Source: an uncultured Muribaculaceae bacterium
Lineage (GTDB): Bacteria; Bacteroidota; Bacteroidia; Bacteroidales; Muribaculaceae
Reading direction: 5' to 3'
NCBI GenBank assembly: GCA_910579185.1
Contig: CAJTTG010000013.1
Coordinates: 1 to 35,409, forward strand
DNA length: 35,409 nt
The notes below the pieces were generated by a model, which was not told the DNA's origin, did no database searches, and was given only the letters and a program-made list of their open reading frames with translations. The translations under genes and the position numbers were made by a program. Of this stretch, positions 23,631 to 32,774 are shown in pieces (position 1 is the first letter of the stretch; the number at the start of each line of letters is the position of its first letter).

Positions 23631-23661
23631 TTGCATGATCGCGAAATTCTGCGTAATTTTG
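23631..23661 (+). promoter_or_regulatory. Bacteroidota-type promoter for pfkA
   Basis: TTG at 23631-23633 and TAATTTTG at 23654-23661 with exactly 20 nt between. Leader of about 40-45 bases before the ATG at 23711. Confidence 0.75.
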
Positions 23662-23710
23662 TGCGATAAGATGTTATAATAGAAACGAAAAATCCTAAGA
23701 CTAAAATAAT

Positions 23711-24691
23711 ATGGCAGAAATCAAGTGCATAGGCATTCTGACCTCGGGAGGTGATGCTCCCGGCATGAACGCCGCCATCCGCGCCGTCACCCGCTCGGCT
23801 ATCTTCAGCGGATTCAAGGTTAAGGGCATCTACCGCGGTTACCGTGGCCTGATCTCGGATGAGATCGTGGAGTTCAAGACTCAGAATGTCTCCAATATCA
23901 TCCAGATGGGTGGCACGATCCTCAAGACGGCACGCTGCCCCGAGTTCCAGACCCCGGAAGGCCGTCAGCTGGCCTACGATAATCTGCGCCGCCATGAGAT
24001 CGACGCGCTCGTCGTGATCGGTGGTGACGGATCGTTGACCGGCGCACGCATTTTTGCCAATGAGTTTAATTTCCCTATCATCGGTCTGCCCGGAACTATC
24101 GATAATGACCTTTACGGAACGGACTCCACGATCGGTTACGACACAGCCCTGAACACGATCATGGAATGTGTCGACAAGATCCGCGACACGGCTACGAGCC
24201 ATGAACGTCTGTTCTTTATCGAAGTGATGGGACGCGATGCCGGCTTCCTCGCTCTCAATGGCGCGATTGCTTCCGGTGCTGAGGCCGCTATCATCCCTGA
24301 GATCTCGACAGAAGTCGACCAGTTGGCTGAACTTATCCAGAACGGTTTCCGCAAGAGCAAGAACTCTTCGATAGTGCTTGTGGCGGAAAGCCCCGTGACC
24401 GGTGGTGCGATGGGCATGGCCAACCGTGTCAAGAACGAGTATCCGGGCTATGACGTGCGTGTGTCGATTCTCGGTCACCTCCAGCGTGGCGGATCACCGA
24501 CAGCCTATGACCGCATCCTGGCCTCACGAATGGGAGCTGCGGCGATCGACGCTCTTCTTGACGATCAGCGCAACGTTATGATCGGCATCAACAACGATGA
24601 GATTGTCTACGTGCCGTTCACAAAGGCCATCAAGAACGACAAGCCTATCAACAGAACACTTCTCGATACCCTGCGCCGTCTCTCTATCTGA
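23711..24691 (+). CDS. pfkA: ATP-dependent 6-phosphofructokinase
   Basis: Encodes 326 residues, the usual bacterial length. It phosphorylates fructose 6-phosphate in glycolysis. Visible motifs are the ATP site GILTSGGDAPGMNAA (8-22), GGDGSLTGA (104-112), and the catalytic TIDND (129-133, Asp131). The substrate-binding MGRDAGFLAL and the C-terminal HLQRGGSPTAYDR are present. Gly at the GGDGS motif fits ATP rather than pyrophosphate use. The stop codon shares a base with the next gene's ATG, so both are translated from one message. Confidence 0.96.
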   Translation: MAEIKCIGILTSGGDAPGMNAAIRAVTRSAIFSGFKVKGIYRGYRGLISDEIVEFKTQNVSNIIQMGGTILKTARCPEFQTPEGRQLAYDNLRRHEIDALVVIGGDGSLTGARIFANEFNFPIIGLPGTIDNDLYGTDSTIGYDTALNTIMECVDKIRDTATSHERLFFIEVMGRDAGFLALNGAIASGAEAAIIPEISTEVDQLAELIQNGFRKSKNSSIVLVAESPVTGGAMGMANRVKNEYPGYDVRVSILGHLQRGGSPTAYDRILASRMGAAAIDALLDDQRNVMIGINNDEIVYVPFTKAIKNDKPINRTLLDTLRRLSI

Positions 24692-26049
24692 TGGATCTAC
24701 CGGCAGGTTTTATGGCACAATTCGCCACGCTTGGAGTGGCGGCTCTCGACGCTCTGCCGCAATCGCTTGCAGCAGAGCCGTCGGTTTCTGTGCGCTATAA
24801 CAGCCGAAAAGGAGCCTCGGTGCCTGAGGGGTGTGACCCCGTGGCGTGGTGTCCGACCGGATGCTATCTGGCGGAACGGCCGGCGTTCACCCTCGATCCG
24901 GCCATGCATCAGGGACTGTATTATGTTCAGGATGCCTCGTCAATGTTCATCCACCATGTGATAGACCATCTGACCGCGTCGGGTGAGCCTGTGCGCTATC
25001 TGGATGCCTGTGCGGCTCCCGGTGGCAAGACGACGGCTGCGCTCGATGTGCTTCCTGCCGGATCCTTGGCTGTAGCCAACGAATATGTGGCTGCAAGAGC
25101 TTCCATGTTGCGCGAGAATCTTGCCAAGTGGGGCGTGCCGTGTGTCGTCCGGCAGGGTGATACGTCGCGGTTTGCCGCTGATGGTGCGGTGTTCGATATC
25201 ATAGCCGCCGATGTGCCCTGTTCCGGTGAGGGTATGATGCGCAAGGATGCCAAGGCTGTGGAGCAGTGGACGCCGGCTCTGGTGGCCGAGTGTGCCGCAC
25301 GCCAGCGTCAGATTGTTGACAATCTTTGGCTTGCGCTTGCCCCGGGAGGGTATATGATCTACAGTACCTGCACTTTCAACCGCACTGAAAATGAGGAGAT
25401 GGTGCAATACATGATAGACCGCTATGGAGCCGAACCTGTTGAGATACCTGTGGATCCGTCGTGGAGCATCATTCCGGCTATCGGCAATGATTTCCCGGCC
25501 TATCGGTTTATCCCCGGTGCGATCCGTGGTGAGGGGCTGTTTATGGCGGTTGTCCGCAAGCCATTGTCGGCAGAAGCGGTGACCGGATCCGGAAGGCAGA
25601 AGAAGCAAAAGCAGCAGAAACAGCGCGATAACAGAAGCCGGAAAGAAACCATTCGGATTCCGGCGGAAGTCAGGGAGTGGCTTTTGCCCGAAAGTGGTGT
25701 CGATCTGTCGGTTTCGGCGGAAGGGAATGTGGTTGCCATGCTGCGGTCGCAGTGGGCGGATTTCCCCTACATGCCAGAAATTGAGATGGCGACGCTCAAA
25801 GGACGTGACCTGATACCGACGCAAATGCTTGCCATGAGCTGTTTCCTGAACCCCGAGGCATTTCCCTGTCACGAGGTAGACAAGAATATGGCATTGGAAT
25901 ATCTTCGCAATCAGGCCGTAACACTGCCTGTAGGAACGCCGCGAGGCATGGTGCTGCTCACGTATGGCGGAGATCCGCTCGGATTTGTGAAAAACATCGG
26001 CTCACGCGCCAACAACCTCTATCCGCGTTCCTGGCGCATCCTGAAATAA
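24691..26049 (+). CDS. RsmF/RsmB-type RNA (cytosine-5) methyltransferase
   Basis: Encodes 452 residues. The NOL1/NOP2/Sun methyltransferase domain is at about 30-290: SAM motif DACAAPGGKTTAAL (105-118), PCSGEGMMRKD with Cys177, and YSTCTFNRTENEEMV with the likely nucleophile Cys227. A Lys/Gln-rich linker (KKQKQQKQRDNRSRK) separates it from a C-terminal RNA-binding domain of about 140 residues, the plan of RsmF, which methylates 16S rRNA C1407. The exact target base is inferred. Start overlaps the pfkA stop (TGATG). Confidence 0.92.
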   Translation: MDLPAGFMAQFATLGVAALDALPQSLAAEPSVSVRYNSRKGASVPEGCDPVAWCPTGCYLAERPAFTLDPAMHQGLYYVQDASSMFIHHVIDHLTASGEPVRYLDACAAPGGKTTAALDVLPAGSLAVANEYVAARASMLRENLAKWGVPCVVRQGDTSRFAADGAVFDIIAADVPCSGEGMMRKDAKAVEQWTPALVAECAARQRQIVDNLWLALAPGGYMIYSTCTFNRTENEEMVQYMIDRYGAEPVEIPVDPSWSIIPAIGNDFPAYRFIPGAIRGEGLFMAVVRKPLSAEAVTGSGRQKKQKQQKQRDNRSRKETIRIPAEVREWLLPESGVDLSVSAEGNVVAMLRSQWADFPYMPEIEMATLKGRDLIPTQMLAMSCFLNPEAFPCHEVDKNMALEYLRNQAVTLPVGTPRGMVLLTYGGDPLGFVKNIGSRANNLYPRSWRILK

Positions 26050-26113
26050 AGTAAAAAACTTAGCTTTTCCTAAAATTGTGGTACAAAACTAAGGTGGTTG
26101 CAAGTATTTACCT

Positions 26114-26121
26114 TAACTTTG
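26114..26121 (+). promoter_or_regulatory. Bacteroidota-type -7 element before lptE
   Basis: TAACTTTG ends only 4 bases before the ATG at 26126. A TTG lies at 26098, too near for the usual spacing. If active, the transcript would be leaderless or nearly so. Confidence 0.5.
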
Positions 26122-26125
26122 TGAT

Positions 26126-26647
26126 ATGAAAGTATTGAAAAACTTGATGTTGGCGGTGATGACGGCGGTGTGCTCGTTCATGTTGGGTGGCTGTGTGCCG
26201 AGCTTTACGCTCAACGGCGCTCCGATCGACTATAACCTCTACCATACGATCCATGTGGCTAACTTCCCGATCCGTGCGGCGCTGGTCTATCCTCCGTTGC
26301 AGCAGACTTTTGAGAATGAGTTGCTCAACTATATAACCCGAAACACGCGCTTGCAGACCACGGATGGCCCAGGCGATCTGTCGCTTGAGGGTGAGATCAC
26401 GCAGTACTACCTGACACCGCAGGCAGTCACGGAGGATGCGTATGCCTCCAAGACAAGGCTGACGATCGGTGTCAGAGTGAAATATACCGATCAGCGCGCC
26501 GAGGGAAAGGATGTGGATCAGACATTCACTGCCTATCGTGATTTCGACAGCACTCAGATGCTGACCGATGTTCAGGATCAGCTCTGCCAGGAGATTTCTG
26601 AAGAGCTCGTGCAGCTGATCTATAATGCAACGTTGGGTAACTGGTAA
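26126..26647 (+). CDS. lptE: LptE-family LPS-assembly lipoprotein
   Basis: Encodes 173 residues. The lipoprotein signal ends in LGGC (Cys23). The mature part follows the LptE pattern: SFTLNGAPIDYNLYHTIHVANF, LQQTFENELLNYITRNTRL, LEGEITQYYLTPQAV, then a long C-terminal helix. LptE plugs LptD in the outer membrane and helps insert LPS. It is the first of three closely spaced genes that end with secG; the LptE-TPR-SecG order is common in Bacteroidales. Confidence 0.88.
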   Translation: MKVLKNLMLAVMTAVCSFMLGGCVPSFTLNGAPIDYNLYHTIHVANFPIRAALVYPPLQQTFENELLNYITRNTRLQTTDGPGDLSLEGEITQYYLTPQAVTEDAYASKTRLTIGVRVKYTDQRAEGKDVDQTFTAYRDFDSTQMLTDVQDQLCQEISEELVQLIYNATLGNW

Positions 26648-26656
26648 GAAACGGCA

Positions 26657-27400
26657 ATGGAACAGGAATCAATGTTTGGAAAGTTCTGCGCGATTATGTC
26701 GCAGGGTGGCGAACTGACGGCAGAGGATCTCCCGATGGTGGACGCTTTGCTCGAACGGTATCCGTTTTTCACGCTTCCGGCGGCTATGATGCTGCGCGTA
26801 GACGGGATTTCGGAGTCAACGCGTCGGCGTTTGCGTACGGCTGTTGCGCTCAATGCTCCCGATATGGACTCACTTATCAAGCTGATAGATCCCGACGGGC
26901 GGAAGTTTGCCTCGTTCTATCCGGCGGAACAGAAGCAGGAGACACCATCGACGGAGGATGCGCTGGACACATTTCTCGATCAGTATGGAAATATCGACAA
27001 GCATGAACAGGATCTACTGGAACGGCTGATATTCAATCCCGTGCCGGACTATTCCCAGGTGCTTGCCCGGGATGAGGAGCCGGGAGGGGAGGGCGGCCCT
27101 GTGTCGGAGCAGGATGCGATGCTTGATGCGTTTCTCGCCAGTCAGGATGCGGCAGTCAAGGAAGCAGACCGGGCGCCGGTTGCCGAACCCCGTACGCCGG
27201 CGGTTGTCGCTCCGGATGCGGATGCCCCGTTGAGCGAATCTTTGGCTAAAATCTATATCGGAAAAGGAAGATATGACAAGGCTTATGAAATTATCTATCA
27301 ATTAAGTTTGAATTTTCCGAAAAAAAGTGTTTACTTTGCAGACCAATTGCGTTTCTTGAAGAAACTTATGTACATCAAGGAACGCCAGAATCAAAAATAA
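26657..27400 (+). CDS. TPR-like protein of the lptE-secG cluster
   Basis: Encodes 247 residues, cytosolic (no signal). The N-terminus is helical with a RYPFFTLPAAMML segment; an acidic, Pro/Ala-rich linker follows (about 150-190). The end has one clear TPR-like helical pair (LAKIYIGKGRYDKAYEIIYQ with LSLNFPKKSVYFADQ). It is 9 bases after lptE and 15 before secG. The function is unknown; the steady neighbourhood hints at a role in envelope biogenesis. Confidence 0.85.
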   Translation: MEQESMFGKFCAIMSQGGELTAEDLPMVDALLERYPFFTLPAAMMLRVDGISESTRRRLRTAVALNAPDMDSLIKLIDPDGRKFASFYPAEQKQETPSTEDALDTFLDQYGNIDKHEQDLLERLIFNPVPDYSQVLARDEEPGGEGGPVSEQDAMLDAFLASQDAAVKEADRAPVAEPRTPAVVAPDADAPLSESLAKIYIGKGRYDKAYEIIYQLSLNFPKKSVYFADQLRFLKKLMYIKERQNQK

Positions 27401-27415
27401 AAACATCAATCCAAT

Positions 27416-27847
27416 ATGTTCGTACTATTTGTAATACTCACAATCATTTCAGCACTGCTGCTCATCGGAGTGGTTCTCATTCAGAAATCAAAAGGTGGCG
27501 GTCTGTCATCGTCGTTCGCCGGATCCAACCAGATCATGGGTGTCCGCCGCACAAACAACTTCATTGAAAAAGTGACCTGGAGTCTTGCCGGTGCAATCGC
27601 CGTGTTCGCAATCCTGAGCACCTACACTATGGGTGGAGCCATTCAGACCGATGCTCCCCGAGTACAGGCTGCCGCACAGCCCGTTGGCGGAACAAACTTC
27701 GATGGTGGCGCGGAAGCTGCCGCAACTGATGCCGCTGCTGCCGAGGCTACAGCAACCGAGGCTACAACCGAAGCTGCCGCAGCCGTTGAGGAAACAGCCG
27801 CCGAGGCCGCTCCTGCTGCTGAAACAGCTCCTGCCGCCGCTGAATAA
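27416..27847 (+). CDS. secG: Preprotein translocase subunit SecG
   Basis: Encodes 143 residues. Two membrane helices flank the family's conserved loop: LFVILTIISALLLIGVVLIQ, then KSKGGGLSSSFAGSNQIMG, then WSLAGAIAVFAILSTYTMG. SecG binds SecYE and eases protein export. The C-terminal 55-60 residues are almost only Ala, Glu, Thr and Pro, a low-complexity tail found in several Bacteroidota SecG proteins. A strong terminator follows. Confidence 0.95.
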   Translation: MFVLFVILTIISALLLIGVVLIQKSKGGGLSSSFAGSNQIMGVRRTNNFIEKVTWSLAGAIAVFAILSTYTMGGAIQTDAPRVQAAAQPVGGTNFDGGAEAAATDAAAAEATATEATTEAAAAVEETAAEAAPAAETAPAAAE

Positions 27848-27882
27848 GCCGGAATCCAGGAAATTAGAGTAAACGATATATG

Positions 27883-27915
27883 ATCGTGCCGTCATTGCGA
27901 TGGCACGATTTTTTT
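27883..27915 (+). terminator. Rho-independent terminator after secG
   Basis: ATCGTGCC pairs with GGCACGAT around an 11-nt loop, followed by six T. It ends the lptE-secG unit. Confidence 0.93.
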
Positions 27916-27969
27916 GACTATAAACGTTACGGAAGCGCAGAAAAGCACGGGATTGATGGAAAAAAGCAT

Positions 27970-27977
27970 TATCTTTG
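27970..27977 (+). promoter_or_regulatory. Bacteroidota-type -7 element for the beta-galactosidase gene
   Basis: TATCTTTG, 44 bases before the ATG at 28022. No TTG at the ideal -33 distance. Confidence 0.5.
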
Positions 27978-28021
27978 CATGGAAACATCCAATCAGAAAC
28001 ACGAATAAAATCATATAGACC

Positions 28022-31000
28022 ATGAACAAGACGATATGTGCCGCCGTAGCCGCTGTCCTTTCAATGACAGCCAGTGCGCAGCAACTGCCTGAATGGCAGC
28101 AGATCAACAACTACCGTGACGGGCAAATAGATGCTCACGCCCTCGTTGTCCCCTACCAGACCAACGATGTCAAGGCAGTCTCGGAGATGGCTTTCGATCA
28201 GTCGCCCTATTACCTGAGCCTTAATGGGAAATGGAAATTCAATTGGGTGAAGGGCGTGGACAATCGTCCTGCCGGATTCCAGAATCCGGGCTATGATGTC
28301 AGTTCATGGGATGAGATCAATGTGCCGGGCAACTGGGAGCGTCAGGGTTACGGCACGACGATCTACGTCAACACGACCTATGAGTTTGATTCCGAGTGGG
28401 CCGGGTTTAAGAAAAATGCGCCGCTGGTGCCGACCGAGAGCAATGAAGTCGGTTCGTACCGCCGCACATTCACGGTGCCTGCCGGATGGGAGGGCCGTCG
28501 AGTTGTCCTCTGCATCGAGGGTGCGATCTCGTTCTATTACGCATGGATCAACGGCCAGTATATCGGCTGCAATCAGGATTCCAAGACGGCAGCGGAATGG
28601 GATATCACCGATCTTCTGACCAAAGGGGAGAATACGATTTCGCTTGAGGTGTACCGCTGGAGCGCCGGAGCATATTTCGAATGTCAGGATTTCTGGCGTC
28701 TGAGCGGCATAGAGCGTGATGTGTATCTCTACAGCACCCCCAGCACATATATCGCGGATTTCACGTCGCGCAGTCCACTGGTCAATGACTACAAGGATGG
28801 CCAGCTCCATTTGAGCGTCGATGTTGCCGGCCTTGATGCAGTTCCGGCTGCGAAAACGAAGAAAGCCGCCAAGAAAGCATCGGGGGCAATGACGGTGGGC
28901 TTCACACTGTATGATGGCGACGGAAAAGCTGTTGCCAGCGGTGATGCCCCTGCGGCAGCCACCACTAAATTTGACTGCATGGTGGATCCCGTGAAGCCAT
29001 GGACGGCTGAGACACCGAATCTGTACACGCTGCTTATCGACCTGAAAAAAGCTGACGGCACTGTTACTGAAACCGTGGGCTGCAACGTAGGATTCCGCAC
29101 CTCGGAAGTGAAGGACGGACTCTATCTGCTCAATGGTCAGCCTATCAAGATCAAAGGCGTGAACCGCCATGCTCATTCGCCGCTCGGCCGCACTGTGCCC
29201 CGGGATCTTGCGCTGAAAGATATACAACTGTTGAAAGAGAACAATATCAACACTGTCCGCAACTGCCATTATCCGCAGGACCGCTACTGGTATTATCTCT
29301 GCGATAAATACGGCATTTATGTGATCGATGAGGGCAATGCAGAATCGCATGGTTATGGCTATGGCGAGGAATCGCTGGCTAAGCGTCCGGAGTGGATTCC
29401 GGCGATCATTGACCGCGAACGCCGCATGTGGGAGAAATCTAAAAACAATCCGTCGGTGGTTTTCTACTCGCTCGGCAATGAGTGCGGCAACGGCATCGTG
29501 TTCGAGGAGGCTTACAAATACATGAAGCAGATCGAGCCGACGCGTCCAATCCAGTATGAGCGTGCGCTCGACGATTGGAATTCAGATATATATGCCTTGA
29601 TGTATGGCTATCATAGAGGTGTCAAGCAGTATGGTGAAGATTCGACCAAAACACGTCCCTACATACTCTGTGAGTACTCTCACGCAATGGGCAACGGCGT
29701 TGGCGGACTTCAGGACTATTGGGATCTGTTTGAGAGCTATCCGAAATTGCAGGGTGGCTGCATCTGGGACTGGGTTGACCAGTCGTTTGAAGAGACGGAC
29801 GCCAACGGCCGCAAATACTGGGCATACGGCGGCGATTATGGTCCAGCCAATGTTCCGAGCGACAATTCGTTCAACTGCAATGGCCTTGTGGCCTCGGACC
29901 GCACACCGCATCCGGCTCTGGCAGAGGTGAAGAAGGTGTACCAGAATATCAAAAGCACCCTTGTTGACCCTGAGACGCTTACGATCAGTGTGAAGAACTG
30001 GTTTGATTTCACTAATCTCGACCAATATACCCTCAACTGGAAAGTTACTACACCCGAGGGGAAAGTGATCACATCGGGAGAGCGGACTATTGCTGCCAAA
30101 CCATACGAGACCGTTGAAGTGAGCCTCGGAACCTATACCCCTGAACTTGAAGAAGCATTCCTGGATCTGAGCTGGACTCCGAAAAAGGATGCGCCGTTTG
30201 TGGGACGCGGTTATGAGGTGGCATACGATCAGTTCGCGCTGCCAGTAGCGGAATCGGATACCGCATCGGTAGCAGCCGGCAAGCTCAAACGTCAGGGTAA
30301 AGCGTGGAGTTTCGTGTCCAAAACCGGCACAGCTTTCACGATAGATCCGGCTACAGGAGATGTCAACTCCCTGAAGATCGACGGCCGCGAGTTGCTTGAG
30401 ACCCCGATGGCACTTTCACTTTACCGTCCGGCAACCGAAAATGACCTTGCATGGGAAGGTAAAGACAAGTTATGGCGTGAGGCTGGGCTGGACTCGATCA
30501 GCCAGCGTCTGACCGATCTGAAGTTCAAAAACAATGTGGTGACGGTTTCGTCGCAGATTATCGGTGCGAAGGGTGTTGAAGTCGGAACAGCCGATTATAC
30601 CTACAGCGTCAATGCCGATGGAACGTTTGCCGTCAATGTCAAGTTCAATCCCGATACTGCAGTGGTCAAGAATATGCCTCGCGTGGGTCTGACATTCCGC
30701 ATGCCGGAAACCGAGTGTGGCGATGTTACTTATTTCGGCCGCAGCGGCGAGACTTATGTTGACCGAATGTCGGCAGGACGTGTGGGTGTCTGGACTGTCA
30801 AGCCGGTGGATGATTTCTATGTCTACAACAAGCCGTCGGCAGCCGGAAACCATACTCAGGTACGCTATCTGACGTTCAATGGCAGCAATATCAAGGTTTC
30901 GTCGGACGATCAGTTCCAGTTCAGCGCGTATCCGTATGGCGATGATATGATTCAGAAGGCAGAGCATACGAATGATCTGACAGCACAGCCGTTTGTCACG

Positions 31001-31120
31001 GTGCATCTGGATGCGGCGCAGACCGGTGTCGGCACTGCGACATGTGGTCCGGATGTATTGGATAAGTATTATTTGCCGATCGAACCGTTTGATTTTACTT
31101 TTTATTTTTCAAAAAAGTAA
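28022..31120 (+). CDS. Secreted GH2 beta-galactosidase
   Basis: Encodes 1032 residues, the length of large LacZ-like enzymes. A signal peptide (MNKTICAAVAAVLSMTASAQ) indicates periplasmic location. The order is jelly-roll sugar-binding domain (WERQGYGTTIYVN onward), immunoglobulin-like domain, TIM barrel (GVNRHAHSPLGRTV, then TVRNCHYPQD), second Ig-like domain, and the C-terminal beta-sandwich. Acid/base Glu487 is in SLGNECGNG; nucleophile Glu551 is in LCEYSHAMGNG; GGCIWDWVDQS follows. It should release terminal beta-galactose from oligosaccharides. A Lys/Ala-rich insertion (about 279-288, KTKKAAKKASG) sits in the first Ig-like domain. It is a single-gene unit. Confidence 0.95.
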   Translation: MNKTICAAVAAVLSMTASAQQLPEWQQINNYRDGQIDAHALVVPYQTNDVKAVSEMAFDQSPYYLSLNGKWKFNWVKGVDNRPAGFQNPGYDVSSWDEINVPGNWERQGYGTTIYVNTTYEFDSEWAGFKKNAPLVPTESNEVGSYRRTFTVPAGWEGRRVVLCIEGAISFYYAWINGQYIGCNQDSKTAAEWDITDLLTKGENTISLEVYRWSAGAYFECQDFWRLSGIERDVYLYSTPSTYIADFTSRSPLVNDYKDGQLHLSVDVAGLDAVPAAKTKKAAKKASGAMTVGFTLYDGDGKAVASGDAPAAATTKFDCMVDPVKPWTAETPNLYTLLIDLKKADGTVTETVGCNVGFRTSEVKDGLYLLNGQPIKIKGVNRHAHSPLGRTVPRDLALKDIQLLKENNINTVRNCHYPQDRYWYYLCDKYGIYVIDEGNAESHGYGYGEESLAKRPEWIPAIIDRERRMWEKSKNNPSVVFYSLGNECGNGIVFEEAYKYMKQIEPTRPIQYERALDDWNSDIYALMYGYHRGVKQYGEDSTKTRPYILCEYSHAMGNGVGGLQDYWDLFESYPKLQGGCIWDWVDQSFEETDANGRKYWAYGGDYGPANVPSDNSFNCNGLVASDRTPHPALAEVKKVYQNIKSTLVDPETLTISVKNWFDFTNLDQYTLNWKVTTPEGKVITSGERTIAAKPYETVEVSLGTYTPELEEAFLDLSWTPKKDAPFVGRGYEVAYDQFALPVAESDTASVAAGKLKRQGKAWSFVSKTGTAFTIDPATGDVNSLKIDGRELLETPMALSLYRPATENDLAWEGKDKLWREAGLDSISQRLTDLKFKNNVVTVSSQIIGAKGVEVGTADYTYSVNADGTFAVNVKFNPDTAVVKNMPRVGLTFRMPETECGDVTYFGRSGETYVDRMSAGRVGVWTVKPVDDFYVYNKPSAAGNHTQVRYLTFNGSNIKVSSDDQFQFSAYPYGDDMIQKAEHTNDLTAQPFVTVHLDAAQTGVGTATCGPDVLDKYYLPIEPFDFTFYFSKK

Positions 31121-31161
31121 TTGATGATGGTGGAGAGTGGCAGATAGGAGCGAAGCGGTAG

Positions 31162-31178
31162 ACGGCTCGGAGAGCCGT
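31162..31178. repeat. REP-like hairpin, copy 2
   Basis: The same 17-mer inverted repeat as at 7994, preceded by GAGCGAAGCGGTAG and followed by TTACCC; after that it diverges. It lies between the beta-galactosidase and U32 genes and could also act as a weak terminator. Confidence 0.85.
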
Positions 31179-31230
31179 TACCCGGCTTCGGCCACAGCAA
31201 AAGCTGAATAACAAAGAAAGAGGAAAGACA

Positions 31231-32469
31231 ATGCAACGCAAGGATTTTGAGATTATGGCCCCTGTGGGCAGTTATGAATCACTGTATGCGGCGATAGATG
31301 CCGGTGCCAACGCCGTTTATTTCGGTGTGGAAGGGCTGAATATGCGCGCCCGTTCGTCGGTCAACTTCACGCTTGACGATCTGCGGCAGATAGCCTCGAT
31401 ATGCGATGAGCATGGGGTTAAGTCGTATCTGACGGTCAATACGGTGATCTATGACGCGGATATCCCTGTGATGCATTCAATCATCGATGCTGTTGCATCC
31501 TCGGGAATCTCGGCAATCATAGCATCGGACATTGCGGCGATAAGCTATGCGCGGTCGGTGGGTGTCGAGGTGCATATATCGACACAGTGCAATATCACGA
31601 ATATAGAGGCTGTGCGTTTCTATTCCCAGTTTGCCGATGTTGTGGTGCTGGCACGCGAGCTTAATCTTGAACAGGTAGCGGCAATCCATAAGGCGATTGT
31701 GGATGAGAATATACGCGGACCGCACGGGGAGCTTGTCAGGATCGAGATGTTTTGCCATGGGGCATTGTGTATGGCTGTCTCGGGAAAGTGCTATCTCAGC
31801 CTCCACGAGATGAATTCGAGCGCGAACCGCGGTGCCTGCACGCAGATATGCCGCCGTGGCTATACGGTGACCGACCGCGAGACTGGCGATCAGCTCGATA
31901 TAGAGAACAAATATATCATGTCGCCCAAGGATCTCAAGACGATCCATTTCCTTAACAAGATGATCGATGCTGGTGTCAGCGTGTTCAAGATCGAGGGTCG
32001 TGCCAGAGGTCCGGAGTATGTGCATGTGGCGGTGGAGTGCTACAGCCAGGCTATAGAGGCTGTGTGTGACGGCAGCTACAGCGAAGAGCTGATCGAGGGC
32101 TGGGACGAGAAGTTGCGGAAGATTTTCAACCGTGGATTCTGGAACGGATATTATCTTGGTCAGCGTCTTGGCGAATGGTCGAGCAAGTATGGCTCGAGTG
32201 CGACGCGTGTCAAGCGTTATGCGGCCAAGGGTGTGCGCTATTTCTCGAATATCGGGGTGGCGGAGTTCTATGTTGAGGCCGGCGAGGTGTGCAAGGGTGA
32301 TGAGGTTGTGATCACCGGGCCAACGACCGGAGCTGTTATCCTGACGCTCGATGAGATCCGAGTGGATCTGAAGCCTGTGGAAAAGGCTGTGAAGGGAGAG
32401 AGTTTTTCCATTAAGGTGCCGGGGAAAATACGGCCATCGGACAGACTTTATGTTTGGGATAAGATTTAA
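31231..32469 (+). CDS. U32 peptidase-family protein, TrhP-like
   Basis: Encodes 412 residues; AGGAAAG precedes the ATG. The U32 signature is IEMFCHGALCMAVSGKCYLS (171-190), followed by NRGACTQICRRGY. These supply Cys175, 180, 187, 203 and 207, candidates for iron-sulfur ligands. Family members related to YegQ/TrhP hydroxylate uridine 34 of certain tRNAs; others have been called collagenases. The start (MAPVGSYESLYAAIDAGANAVYFG) is typical. The protein is about the length of TrhP, so the tRNA role is favoured, not proven. Confidence 0.9.
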   Translation: MQRKDFEIMAPVGSYESLYAAIDAGANAVYFGVEGLNMRARSSVNFTLDDLRQIASICDEHGVKSYLTVNTVIYDADIPVMHSIIDAVASSGISAIIASDIAAISYARSVGVEVHISTQCNITNIEAVRFYSQFADVVVLARELNLEQVAAIHKAIVDENIRGPHGELVRIEMFCHGALCMAVSGKCYLSLHEMNSSANRGACTQICRRGYTVTDRETGDQLDIENKYIMSPKDLKTIHFLNKMIDAGVSVFKIEGRARGPEYVHVAVECYSQAIEAVCDGSYSEELIEGWDEKLRKIFNRGFWNGYYLGQRLGEWSSKYGSSATRVKRYAAKGVRYFSNIGVAEFYVEAGEVCKGDEVVITGPTTGAVILTLDEIRVDLKPVEKAVKGESFSIKVPGKIRPSDRLYVWDKI

Positions 32470-32549
32470 AGTTAGAGGTTGAGAGTTGGAGAGTTGTAGA
32501 GAGTTTAGAGGGGAAGATCCAGATTTATCAGTGATGTGATGGGCGGTAA

Positions 32550-32566
32550 ACGGCTCGGAGAGCCGT
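32550..32566. repeat. REP-like hairpin, copy 3
   Basis: Exact copy of ACGGCTCGGAGAGCCGT, preceded by GGCGGTAA and followed by TTACCCCGACGTTAAGAG, then the purine-rich repeats. Confidence 0.85.
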
Positions 32567-32757
32567 TACCCCGACGTTAAGAGTATAGAGTTGGAGAGTA
32601 TAGGGATTAGAGGGGGCGGATAGTTGGTGGATGTCTGTTACTCCGACAGGGCTGATATGTGGGCGAGTGCAGCCGGACGCGCCATGGTGCAGTCCCTACA
32701 GGGTTGATTGTGAGGGATATAATTGCGTGTTTGCCTGTGGAGTTATAGTGGCGGTAG

Positions 32758-32774
32758 ACGGCTCGGAGAGCCGT
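32758..32774. repeat. REP-like hairpin, copy 4
   Basis: Exact copy of the 17-mer, preceded by GGCGGTAG and followed by TTACCCCGATGTTAAGAG, so copies 3 and 4 share flanks beyond the hairpin. Confidence 0.85.

Noticed and set aside
28304..29350. Minus-strand frame of 348 codons inside the beta-galactosidase gene
   Set aside because: Antisense to the conserved GH2 domains; no domain of its own.
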